Origin: a virus
Length of the DNA: 28,475 nucleotides
Strand: one strand, 5' to 3'
Virus record (IMG/VR): IMGVR_UViG_3300046007_004619
Span: 1-28,475 of that record
The position numbers were made by a program, and so were the translations under genes. A model generated the notes under the pieces. It saw nothing but the letters and a program-made list of their open reading frames with translations, had not been told where the DNA came from and ran no database searches. Below, in pieces: positions 23,391-28,475 of the stretch. How positions within the stretch are numbered: the first letter of the stretch is position 1; each line of letters starts with the position of its first letter.

Positions 23391-23653
23391 TCCATATTCT
23401 CCAAATGATTAGCAAATTGATTAAGTTCGTGAGCCATGAAGCGAAGTTTAGTTATAAATTCCCTCATAAGAAGGTTATTATCTTTATGAATCCTTACTTT
23501 CCCATGACAGTCAGAAACTTCAACAAAAGTATATCTATCTAAGTTTCTTCCTTGGTTAGTTACATCAACCCCATCGAAGCAAACAAGTGAACCTGTGTAA
23601 TGGGATGAAGGCGGATTAAGAAACTGCCTTGAATTATAATCTACTCTGCTCAT
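23387..23653 (-). CDS. Small conserved hypothetical protein
   Basis: An 88-residue protein. The N-terminal half is beta-prone (HYTGSLVCFDGVDVTNQGRN, RYTFVEVSDCHGKVRIHK) and the C-terminal half is one long helix (LLMREFITKLRFMAHELNQF). GGAG lies 8 bases before the ATG and the start overlaps the previous stop as ATGA. I recognise no family. Its conserved place in the Rep-led operon suggests an early or replication-linked role. Confidence 0.6.
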   Translation of the reverse strand: MSRVDYNSRQFLNPPSSHYTGSLVCFDGVDVTNQGRNLDRYTFVEVSDCHGKVRIHKDNNLLMREFITKLRFMAHELNQFANHLENME

Positions 23654-23880
23654 AAATCATTCTCCACTTTCCAATCTTCGTAACAACCAATGTGTAATGT
23701 AAGAATCTTTCTTGCTTCGGGGATGAACTTAACAATAGGTTGTTTCTCATCACCAGAATAAATAAGTTCTTCATCTTTGAATATCTTTACTAGATTCGGA
23801 TAATCTCCTAATTCTCCTCCAAGCATTGATCTTGTTAGGTTATGTAAATCTTCAAAATCTTTATCTTTAAGCACCTTCAT
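23650..23880 (-). CDS. Small hypothetical protein, possible GTG start
   Basis: 76 residues from ATG 23880, or 74 from GTG 23874. The sequence GAAGGAG ATGAAG GTG places the ribosome site directly against the ATG but at an ideal 6 bases from the GTG, so GTG 23874 is the more likely start. The protein has a short helix (FEDLHNLTRSMLGGELGDYP) and then strands (LVKIFKDEELIYSGDEKQPI, ILTLHIGCYEDW). No family is recognised. It overlaps both neighbours. Confidence 0.6.
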   Translation of the reverse strand: MKVLKDKDFEDLHNLTRSMLGGELGDYPNLVKIFKDEELIYSGDEKQPIVKFIPEARKILTLHIGCYEDWKVENDL

Positions 23881-24106
23881 CTCCTTCTAACAAATTAATA
23901 ATATATCCACAAGCATCTTTCATACTTTGTTTCTCAACATCCAAGCCGACTTCAAGAATAAAACCTCCAAGATGTGTTAATCCCCATAGAAGTTTTGGGT
24001 ATTCAAACAACTCTCCTTTAAGTTCTCCATTGTAACAAGCGTATATTTCATTAATAACTTCCCTCTCTATAAGCCTTCCGTCGATTAGTTCTATGTATGC
24101 TGACAT
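23867..24106 (-). CDS. Small hypothetical protein downstream of rep
   Basis: A 79-residue acidic protein starting MSAYIELIDGRLIEREVINE, with LLWGLTHLGGFILEVGLDVE in the middle and a C-terminal helix (DACGYIINLLEGDEG). It overlaps the end of rep by 16 bases and the next gene by 14, so its expression is tied to Rep. A replication-control or early phage role is possible. No family is recognised. Confidence 0.6.
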   Translation of the reverse strand: MSAYIELIDGRLIEREVINEIYACYNGELKGELFEYPKLLWGLTHLGGFILEVGLDVEKQSMKDACGYIINLLEGDEGA

Positions 24107-24831
24107 TGTTCTTCTACCTTTTCCTCAACTTTAAGGTTCACCTTAAATAAAATCTTAGTTGCTTGCCTTCCAGTATATTCTACAGTGTAGGTTATAAAAA
24201 TATTACTTAGTAGATTAACTTCTGCAACCGCTATGTCTATAACTTTTTGCCTAAAGTTACTAAATCTTGTATAAGATTCATCGCCAATACCTAGAAGTCG
24301 TCTGACTTCTTCAACATCCCTATCTAACTTCTGTGCTCTGAGCCACTTATTACATAATCTATAGAGTCTTATGCTGTATATACTCTGCATCCTGCAAGTA
24401 TTTTCAAGATAATACTTTGAATAAGGGTTATCTTCACCTAATTTAGCAAAGAAAGGAATAATATCCTGATGCCAGCGAAGACTTACCTTATGTGTTTCAG
24501 GATTATATTCAATAGCATCTACCCAAGAAATGATTCTTTTTGTCTTTTCTCCTGCGTTTGGGTCAACAAGTTTACTTTTTATAACAAGTATTTTTGTTTT
24601 AAGTGTTTTACAAGCATCAACAAGAGCATGATAAGCGCAATCTATTGTTAGATTAAATTGATCTGCGAACTCTTGTAAAGGTATTTCGTAAAACTTATCC
24701 TTATCTAAGCCTCCTTTGGCATAGTTTCTTGCTAATGTTAATTGAATTATTCTTATTTCTGTAAGTGATAATTCATGACTTGCATCAATGATTTGATGTG
24801 GTTCACATATTAATAGTTTGTTTTTACTCAT
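24091..24831 (-). CDS. rep: Replication initiator, Rep_3/RepB family
   Basis: A 246-residue plasmid-type initiator. The N-terminal winged helix (~10-130) has the family opening PHQIIDASHELSLTEIRIIQ. The second winged helix (~138-235) carries the diagnostic pattern MQSIYSIRLYRLCNKWL, EEVRRLLGIGDESYTRFSNF and RQKVIDIAVAEVN. Such proteins bind iterons as monomers to open the origin, and often repress their own promoter as dimers. Two perfect 21-bp iterons and a strong promoter lie just upstream. No Shine-Dalgarno sequence precedes its ATG; instead a 20-codon leader ORF ends in an ATGA overlap, so translation is probably coupled. Its presence next to virion genes is the main evidence for a phage-plasmid. 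Confidence 0.9.
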   Translation of the reverse strand: MSKNKLLICEPHQIIDASHELSLTEIRIIQLTLARNYAKGGLDKDKFYEIPLQEFADQFNLTIDCAYHALVDACKTLKTKILVIKSKLVDPNAGEKTKRIISWVDAIEYNPETHKVSLRWHQDIIPFFAKLGEDNPYSKYYLENTCRMQSIYSIRLYRLCNKWLRAQKLDRDVEEVRRLLGIGDESYTRFSNFRQKVIDIAVAEVNLLSNIFITYTVEYTGRQATKILFKVNLKVEEKVEEQCQHT

Positions 24832-24890
24832 AAATTATTTAATAAATTATATTCTCCCATGCCAAAAACATCCCTCCTTCTCCTCTTCAT
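24828..24890 (-). CDS. Leader ORF translationally coupled to rep
   Basis: ATG 24890 begins a 20-codon ORF encoding MKRRRRDVFGMGEYNLLNNL, whose TGA overlaps the rep ATG (ATGA, 24831-24828). An AGGAGGAGG lies 9 bases before the ATG in a purine-rich leader, while rep has only AT-rich sequence in front. Codons 3-6 are AGG AGA AGG AGG, four successive Arg codons that are rare in many enterobacteria. In IncFII and IncB plasmids a leader peptide coupled to rep controls replication. A competing short ORF (ATG 24871, 10 codons, ending 24839) lies in another frame with its own GGAGGG. Confidence 0.62.
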   Translation of the reverse strand: MKRRRRDVFGMGEYNLLNNL

Positions 24891-24919
24891 CCTCCTTTTC
24901 CTCCTCCTTTCCCTTTCCT
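24871..24919. repeat. Polypyrimidine/polypurine tract in rep leader
   Basis: Forty-nine bases that are almost all pyrimidine on the plus strand (one A at 24889) form a purine-rich 5' leader in the rep mRNA with several GGAGG-like ribosome sites. The tract may tune ribosome loading on the leader ORFs. A triplex or other unusual DNA structure is possible but not shown. Confidence 0.75.
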
Positions 24920-24992
24920 ACTTATATTATATAAGAACAACCTTTCTTCTTTCTTAACTTATAGTTATTCCCAAACTTCCCACTACACCAGC

Positions 24993-25021
24993 ATTATACC
25001 ATATATGACTAAAACCGTCAA
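24993..25021 (-). promoter_or_regulatory. Sigma70 promoter of rep operon
   Basis: On the minus strand TTGACG (25021-25016), 17 bases, TATAAT (24998-24993), with an extended -10 (TGG in front of TATAAT). Start of transcription near 24986, giving a leader of about 155 bases before rep. The iterons end 12 bases upstream of the -35, so Rep binding could affect the promoter. Confidence 0.82.
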
Positions 25022-25200
25022 TCTTTTTAGCAAGCCGAATTTTTGTAGTCGATAGCCGAATTTTTGTAGTCGATAGAGTGAAAAAAAGTGCGAATTTATC
25101 AACAAAATCAAAGACTTATCAGCACCGTGCCTCATCCTATAAGTACTTATAAGACGAAAAGGCTAATCCCTTACTGATTTTGTGGGAATTATTGAAAAGT
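25022..25200. other. Probable replication origin region
   Basis: Besides the iterons this gene-free stretch contains a DnaA-box-like TTATCAACA (25096-25104, one mismatch to TTATCCACA) and a perfect 14-bp palindrome TATAAGTACTTATA (25138-25151). AT-rich sequence flanks both sides. No partition site or toxin-antitoxin gene is seen. The whole gap between rep and the GIY-YIG gene is about 400 bases and is explained by promoter, leader and origin elements. Confidence 0.72.
25033..25076. repeat. Two tandem 21-bp iterons
   Basis: AGCCGAATTTTTGTAGTCGA plus T is repeated perfectly at 25033-25053 and 25054-25074, followed by AG. A partial third copy (GCGAATTT) is seen at 25090-25097. The 21-bp period (two helical turns) and the place upstream of rep are typical of Rep_3 iterons. 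Confidence 0.88.
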
Positions 25201-25237
25201 AGTTCATTCCTTTCCTATAAGTTCTTTCCCAACTTCC

Positions 25238-25690
25238 CTAACATCTTTTAAGTAAATCCTCAAAACTCCATCTTTCTTCTTTAAACTTATTCCCAATGTT
25301 TAAAACATCCTTAACATAAACCTCAGTATTTCCATTATTAAAATCAAAAAGATTAAGACCCTTATATCTCCATTCTTTAAACTCTTTATGAAGAAGTCCT
25401 TCAATAACTAACGCTTGACTTGCTTTAGCAAAACTTAAAGAAGCAAGAAGCTCAACTTTATACTTATAACTTATATTTAAAGATTCAATCCTTTCCCTAA
25501 CTGTTTTCATCGTGAAGCCTATCTTATATAAAGTATGAGAATCATTGCTTATTCTTAAATAATAAACTTTACCTCCTGTTCGATAATACTTTGCATCTTC
25601 TGGGTATTGGATTTCGTTAATATATTTTATATAAAGTTCTCCAGCGACTTCTTTAAGCCCTCTTGTGAAGAGTTTCTCCGGCTGCCACAT
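25238..25690 (-). CDS. GIY-YIG-like (T5orf172-type) protein
   Basis: A 150-residue protein. KVYYLRISNDSHTLYKIGFT holds the YYL...YKIG pair that corresponds to GIY-YIG, followed by Arg65 in TVRERIESLN and Glu97 in VIEGLLHKEFKEWRYKG, positions expected for the catalytic Arg and metal-binding Glu. A NGNTEVY segment follows near 119-125. GIY-YIG nucleases cut DNA in repair, homing or defence; small stand-alone forms are common in phages and plasmids. GGAG lies 7 bases before the ATG. An extended -10 with an overlapping palindrome lies upstream. Confidence 0.78.
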   Translation of the reverse strand: MWQPEKLFTRGLKEVAGELYIKYINEIQYPEDAKYYRTGGKVYYLRISNDSHTLYKIGFTMKTVRERIESLNISYKYKVELLASLSFAKASQALVIEGLLHKEFKEWRYKGLNLFDFNNGNTEVYVKDVLNIGNKFKEERWSFEDLLKRC

Positions 25691-25715
25691 GTTGTTTCTC
25701 CAATTAAGTTATAAG

Positions 25716-25735
25716 TTATGTTAATTATAACATAA
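25716..25735 (-). promoter_or_regulatory. Extended -10 promoter with overlapping operator-like palindrome
   Basis: TTATGTTA (25716-25723), 4 bases, TAACATAA (25728-25735) is a perfect dyad. On the minus strand TGTTATAAT gives an extended -10 with TATAAT at 25729-25724 inside the dyad. The -35 is poor. A repressor bound here would block the promoter of the GIY-YIG gene. Confidence 0.55.
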
Positions 25736-25888
25736 AGAAGGGAGAATTATTATTTAGATATGGGAATTTTTGAGTATAGGAAAATTTTGGGATGGATAAA
25801 GAGTCGCCCTATATAAGCTACGATCACACCTTACCCTTCGAGAGTACCTTGCTACTTAAGCAATTTCTAATAAACTAATATTACCTTT

Positions 25889-26158
25889 CTATTCTGTATT
25901 CTCTTGATTCAATCTTTTCCCTTTAATAACTAAGTTAATCAACTGACCATTATTCGAACTGGAGGAAGTTATATTCTTAAAATAGTCAGATACTATATTG
26001 AACCAACCATAGTCAGTTTTGACTTCAAACCTTAAAGCAGTCTTGCCAAACTTCAATCGGTATGTTTTGCCATTCTTAAAAGTTTTTTGATAATGCCCAT
26101 ATCTATCAGGTTTAAAACCTAGACATAATATAATTTTGATTAGCTCTTCTTTATTCAT
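25889..26158 (-). CDS. Small hypothetical protein with KPDRxGHYQ motif
   Basis: An 89-residue basic protein. N-terminal helix MNKEELIKIILCLGFKPDRY, then beta strands (GHYQKTFKNGKTYRLKFGKT, ALRFEVKTDYGWFNIVSDYF) and a Ser/Asn-rich C-terminus. It looks like a compact helix plus beta-sheet domain, possibly nucleic-acid binding from its charge, but no family can be named. GGAG lies before the ATG inside the end of the previous ORF. Confidence 0.6.
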   Translation of the reverse strand: MNKEELIKIILCLGFKPDRYGHYQKTFKNGKTYRLKFGKTALRFEVKTDYGWFNIVSDYFKNITSSSSNNGQLINLVIKGKRLNQENTE

Positions 26159-26161
26159 TTT

Positions 26162-26326
26162 TTAATTCTCCAAACGATTATTTTTTAGTTGTTCCTTACA
26201 TCCCGAATAAGTACCATGCAAGCTATAGCCTAATACATCAATCAAATATATTAAAAGTTTAACGTTCATTGCATTAGGTTTAATCTTGCAGATTGTCCGT
26301 CCTTTTCTTTTAACTTGGTAGCTCAT
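26162..26326 (-). CDS. 54-residue basic hypothetical protein
   Basis: ATG 26326 to TAA 26164-26162 encodes MSYQVKRKGRTICKIKPNAM, then a short hydrophobic stretch (VKLLIYLIDVLGYSLHG) and a basic end (CKEQLKNNRLEN). AGGAG lies 9 bases before the ATG, overlapping the end of the upstream gene, and its tail carries the ribosome site of the next gene. That fit into the operon supports it. Function unknown. Confidence 0.6.
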   Translation of the reverse strand: MSYQVKRKGRTICKIKPNAMNVKLLIYLIDVLGYSLHGTYSGCKEQLKNNRLEN

Positions 26327-26332
26327 ACTCGA

Positions 26333-26551
26333 TTACTCCTCAGTTATTAGATAATAATAATCATTCTCTTGGATAACTTCCAGAGTCTTAATATAGCGAT
26401 CATTTAGATATGTTTTAACCATATCAATAATAGAATTATAACTATAATCATATTCTAATTTAATGGTTTTATTCTCTCTAAGGTTTTTAATTGAAACCTT
26501 GGCTCCTTTTAATTCCGTTGCAGGAATATATTTTATTCTATAGATATTCAT
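26333..26551 (-). CDS. 72-residue hypothetical protein
   Basis: A small beta-alpha-beta protein: MNIYRIKYIPATELKGAKVS, RENKTIKLEYDYSYNSIIDM, and IKTLEVIQENDYYYLITEE. The alternating strands and single helix resemble small nucleic-acid-binding or inhibitor proteins, but no family is recognised. AAAAGG precedes the ATG. Confidence 0.6.
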   Translation of the reverse strand: MNIYRIKYIPATELKGAKVSIKNLRENKTIKLEYDYSYNSIIDMVKTYLNDRYIKTLEVIQENDYYYLITEE

Positions 26552-26554
26552 AAC

Positions 26555-26737
26555 TTAAACCTTTTTAGTAATAGAATCTTTAGTTTTAACCCATTCATTA
26601 CCGGCAAACATGAAGGAACAATTGCTTAACCTTTTAAACATGGTTTTACTAAAACTATGCCAATCACCATAAATGAATAATTCAATTCTATTTGCAGACG
26701 AAAAGAGAGCAAAAAATAATTCTATTGAGTAGTTCAT
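26555..26737 (-). CDS. 60-residue hypothetical protein
   Basis: Starts MNYSIELFFALFSSANRIEL and ends DSITKKV. It is aromatic-rich, with strand-like segments and no clear membrane segment. AAGGA lies 6 bases before the ATG, and it lies 3 bases upstream of the next gene in the same operon. Function unknown. Confidence 0.55.
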   Translation of the reverse strand: MNYSIELFFALFSSANRIELFIYGDWHSFSKTMFKRLSNCSFMFAGNEWVKTKDSITKKV

Positions 26738-26739
26738 TT

Positions 26740-26901
26740 TTAATCCTTCATTATTGCTTGAACATTGAATGACATAAAGTATAAACCAACGAAACCAAGC
26801 AGTAAGAAACTATAATCATGTAGTGATAAACCATTATCTTTATAGTTTATTGTGGCAATTATTAAGCAGATTAATAATAAAATTGTTCTTTTCATTTTCA
26901 T
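26740..26901 (-). CDS. 53-residue two-pass membrane protein
   Basis: ATG 26901 overlaps the upstream stop (ATGA); an in-frame ATG at 26895 has a better-spaced GGAG (8 bases) and would give 51 residues. The protein has MKRTILLLICLIIATINY as a first hydrophobic segment and YSFLLLGFVGLYFMSFNV as a second, with a short charged loop between. It is probably an inner-membrane protein, as often seen in phage early regions. The function is unknown; superinfection exclusion is one possibility. Confidence 0.6.
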   Translation of the reverse strand: MKMKRTILLLICLIIATINYKDNGLSLHDYSFLLLGFVGLYFMSFNVQAIMKD

Positions 26902-26978
26902 AACTCCAATAATTCAGCAATGATTAAGCTTACGCCTAATGCTAAAACAATCGAACAGAGAGCGAAAAATATTGTCAT
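26898..26978 (-). CDS. 26-residue membrane peptide
   Basis: ATG 26978 to TGA 26900-26898 encodes MTIFFALCSIVLALGVSLII followed by AELLEL, almost entirely one membrane helix. The ribosome site is weak (GGAAT), but the stop overlaps the next membrane-protein gene as ATGA, supporting a coupled pair. Function unknown. Confidence 0.5.
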   Translation of the reverse strand: MTIFFALCSIVLALGVSLIIAELLEL

Positions 26979-27020
26979 GACGGCGATTCCAGATAGTAGG
27001 TTATAGGATAGTGCAGGTAA

Positions 27021-27057
27021 TAAAAAAAGGCCGCCTGGAATCAATCCAAACGGCCTT
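27021..27057 (-). terminator. Rho-independent terminator after 236-residue protein
   Basis: On the minus strand AAGGCCGTTTGGA, loop TTGAT, TCCAGGCGGCCTT forms a 13-bp stem (two G-T wobbles), followed by TTTTTTA. It starts 6 bases after the stop codon of the gene ending at 27063. It isolates that gene from the small operon downstream, which therefore needs its own promoter; a weak TATAAC at 27005-27000 is the only candidate seen. Confidence 0.9.
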
Positions 27058-27062
27058 AAACA

Positions 27063-27773
27063 TTATGCTTTTTCTCTAAATGTTACGTCGAACTCAATAG
27101 GACAATCGAATTCATCTTTTTTGCTTGCAATTGCACAAATAAATATGAATTTACTTTCGAGTTCCGCTTTTGCAAGCTTCCAATTATCCAAAGATATGCT
27201 GGCTTTGATTAATTCGACGTTCCCGCTTCCAATAAACTTTCTAAAATCAGAAAATCCCAACGGTTTTAAACTGTTCAAACTCTCTTCTTTTTCCGACATT
27301 GCGTTATAGGTTTCTAATTGTTCACTTGATACAAGCGAGTTTCTTAAACCTTCAACAAATGTTAGCAAGTCGGCTTTTGTTGACTTGTCAGAAAATACTG
27401 ATAAATCAGAATAAAGCCTTGCAGCGTCAATTGCTGCAAGTTTTAAGCAGTTATTCAGATACTCTTCAGAAGTTAAAAGCTTTTTAACTTGTTCACTAGG
27501 TTTCTGTTCGTTTCCGTTCTCTAAGGTTTTTTGGTGAAGTTTACCTAAATAACCAGCTTGCAAAGTTTCCAAAACTTCCGCGGGATTATTCTCACGGGAA
27601 AAATATTGTAAAAGTTTTGCTTGCTGCAATTCGATACGAATTGAATAATCTACATTATTGAAAGTCACAATATCACCCACAATATTAGATGATTCTGCTA
27701 TTGTGTTGGTTTTACCTTGTCCGTTGTTATTAGAGGCCAAAATCTGTTGTACGTTCATGTTTGCAGTTTTCAT
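27063..27773 (-). CDS. 236-residue protein of unknown function
   Basis: Starts MKTANMNVQQILASNNNGQG. A low-complexity Asn/Gly/Ser-rich N-terminal ~35 residues is followed by a strand-rich stretch (GDIVTFNNVDYSIRIELQQA) and then mostly helices (LLTSEEYLNNCLKLAAIDAA, KADLLTFVEGLRNSLVSSEQ, FSDFRKFIGSGNVELIKASI), ending in strands (KFIFICAIASKKDEFDCPIE). AAGG lies before the ATG. It is the only gene in its transcript unit: five dyads lie in its leader and a strong terminator follows. It may be abundant or tightly controlled. No family recognised. Confidence 0.65.
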   Translation of the reverse strand: MKTANMNVQQILASNNNGQGKTNTIAESSNIVGDIVTFNNVDYSIRIELQQAKLLQYFSRENNPAEVLETLQAGYLGKLHQKTLENGNEQKPSEQVKKLLTSEEYLNNCLKLAAIDAARLYSDLSVFSDKSTKADLLTFVEGLRNSLVSSEQLETYNAMSEKEESLNSLKPLGFSDFRKFIGSGNVELIKASISLDNWKLAKAELESKFIFICAIASKKDEFDCPIEFDVTFREKA

Positions 27774-27785
27774 AATTTACACCTT

Positions 27786-27892
27786 GGGATTTTATCCCGA
27801 TTGAAATGGGCAAATTGCCCGAAAAAGTTTGGATTAAATTAATCCCGTAATCCTACTGATTAAACAATAGGATTAAAGGATTTATTATCCTT
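27786..27892. repeat. Cluster of five consecutive dyads upstream of the 236-residue gene
   Basis: In 107 bases: GGGAT-TTT-ATCCC (27786-27798), GGGCAA-A-TTGCCC (27808-27820), GGATTAA-A-TTAATCC (27831-27845), TAATCCTA-12-TAGGATTA (27848-27875) and AAGGAT-TTATT-ATCCTT (27876-27892). All arms are perfect. Four share GGAT/ATCC half-sites. They may be operators or RNA hairpins in the gene's leader. The last dyad overlaps the end of the 48-residue ORF. Confidence 0.85.
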
Positions 27893-28031
27893 CCATTACA
27901 ATATCGTTTGTTGTGCCATTCAGTATGACAAACTTTTTAAACTTATGGGCATACTTGATTAAACAATCAAAACAATCTGCCAAATCAGCAGAATAGATCA
28001 TGTCACAATCATCAATAAATAGAACATACAT
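27885..28031 (-). CDS. 48-residue acidic hypothetical protein
   Basis: ATG 28031 to TAA 27887-27885 encodes MYVLFIDDCDMIYSADLADC, then FDCLIKYAHKFKKFVILNGT and an end TNDIVMEG. It has a strand-DDCD start and three Cys, a pattern reminiscent of small alpha/beta proteins, but it is too short to classify. GGAG lies 8 bases before the ATG. The stop lies in the dyad cluster. Confidence 0.55.
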   Translation of the reverse strand: MYVLFIDDCDMIYSADLADCFDCLIKYAHKFKKFVILNGTTNDIVMEG

Positions 28032-28087
28032 GGCCGAAACTCCAAAAAAGATTAAAAAGAAAATAACAACGATATAAACAAAAATAG

Positions 28088-28303
28088 TTATTCAGGGTAA
28101 CAATCGTAACCAGTGTACTTCTTGAATTGTTCCCTCACATACTCATATTTATCAAAATACAAGCTTGCAAAAGTCAAATTATCATTCCTTATTCTGTTAT
28201 ATGCAGTCGCATTTATATATCCTGCTTTGTATTCATCCCAAGCCATAACAATATTATGTACTAACGAATTAATCATTCTTTGTTCTTTGCTTATTCTTGC
28301 CAT
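28088..28303 (-). CDS. 71-residue hypothetical protein
   Basis: Helical protein: MARISKEQRMINSLVHNIVM, AWDEYKAGYINATAYNRIRN, YFDKYEYVREQFKKYTGYDC. It is rich in Tyr and Lys. AGGA lies before the ATG. It could be a small DNA-binding or regulatory protein of the early region, but no helix-turn-helix is convincing. A 10-bp palindrome and a second inverted repeat lie upstream. Confidence 0.6.
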   Translation of the reverse strand: MARISKEQRMINSLVHNIVMAWDEYKAGYINATAYNRIRNDNLTFASLYFDKYEYVREQFKKYTGYDCYPE

Positions 28304-28328
28304 TTTCTTATCCTCAAAATTGTTTAAC

Positions 28329-28372
28329 CTAGGCCTAGAATAAAGCAGTATCTATGCCAGGTTTTGCAAACC
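28329..28372. promoter_or_regulatory. Palindromes upstream of the rightmost gene
   Basis: CTAGGCCTAG (28329-28338) is a perfect 10-bp palindrome, and GGTTT-TGC-AAACC (28360-28372) is an inverted repeat 21 bases further upstream. Both lie in the leader or promoter area of the gene starting at 28303 and are operator-like. No convincing promoter boxes were found there. The remaining ~100 bases to the right edge show nothing I can name. Confidence 0.4.
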
Positions 28373-28475
28373 AATAAAACCAGTGCATCCAAACAAACAA
28401 CAAAAAGAACAAGTGTAAAGTTTTCCGACAGGTATAAACTTCAAGCAAATCAAAGATATAAGATTATATTAATAA

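Noticed and set aside
25033-25076. Tandem repeats as a CRISPR array
   Set aside because: Only two copies with no spacer between them, next to a Rep_3 gene; iterons explain them.
25790-25870. Possible tRNA or structured RNA in the gap between 25736 and 25888
   Set aside because: I could not fold a cloverleaf or a stable hairpin, and no CCA or T-arm pattern was found; the gap holds nothing I can support beyond the promoter at its left end.
28113-28343. 76-codon plus-strand ORF with a hydrophobic translation
   Set aside because: It opposes the 71-residue minus-strand gene, which has a ribosome site and fits the operon direction; the hydrophobic character comes from antisense of Lys/Tyr codons.

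Overview
The window looks like a large part of the genome of an AT-rich, lambda-like siphovirus that probably persists as a plasmid (a phage-plasmid). Evidence for the phage is a nearly complete lambda-type packaging, head and tail assembly set on the minus strand. Evidence for the plasmid state is a Rep_3/RepB-type replication initiator next to an iteron-bearing origin-like region, with no integrase, attachment site or partition gene visible. The host cannot be fixed from the sequence. The lambda-like virion genes, the Rep_3 initiator and ordinary sigma70-type promoters suggest a gammaproteobacterium or a related Gram-negative, with low confidence.

Bases 1-14137 (minus strand, read right to left) hold the morphogenesis operon: small terminase, large terminase (gpA-like), gpW-like joiner, portal (gpB-like), an HK97/S78-type protease with an in-frame internal start for a scaffold, gpD-like decoration protein with a large insertion, gpE-like major capsid protein, gpZ-like and FII-like head-tail proteins, gpU-like tail terminator, a 47-residue protein, gpV-like tail tube, an Acb2/Tad1-family cyclic-nucleotide sponge, the gpG/gpGT chaperone pair made by a -1 frameshift at A AAA AAC, and the tape measure protein, which is cut by the left edge.

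Bases 14138-14276 hold a bidirectional promoter: two good sigma70 promoters on opposite strands share one -10 region. One drives the morphogenesis operon and the other drives the plus-strand operon at 14277-22375. That operon encodes a membrane-anchored coiled-coil protein, several small beta-rich virion proteins, a protein with eight exact-length 24-residue repeats, and three beta-helix or tailspike-like proteins. This is the host-recognition and decoration module.

Bases 22376-24831 (minus strand) form a tightly overlapping operon headed by the Rep initiator, followed by small conserved phage proteins and a possible ThyX-fold phage protein. Upstream of rep (24832-25200) lie a purine-rich leader with a short upstream ORF ending in an ATGA overlap with rep, a strong promoter, two perfect tandem 21-bp iterons, a DnaA-box-like site and a 14-bp palindrome.

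Bases 25238-28303 (minus strand) are accessory or early genes: a GIY-YIG-like protein, many very small proteins (several with membrane segments), a strong rho-independent terminator, a 236-residue unknown protein whose leader contains five consecutive dyads, and two small unknowns. No lysis genes, integrase, tRNA or CRISPR were recognised.
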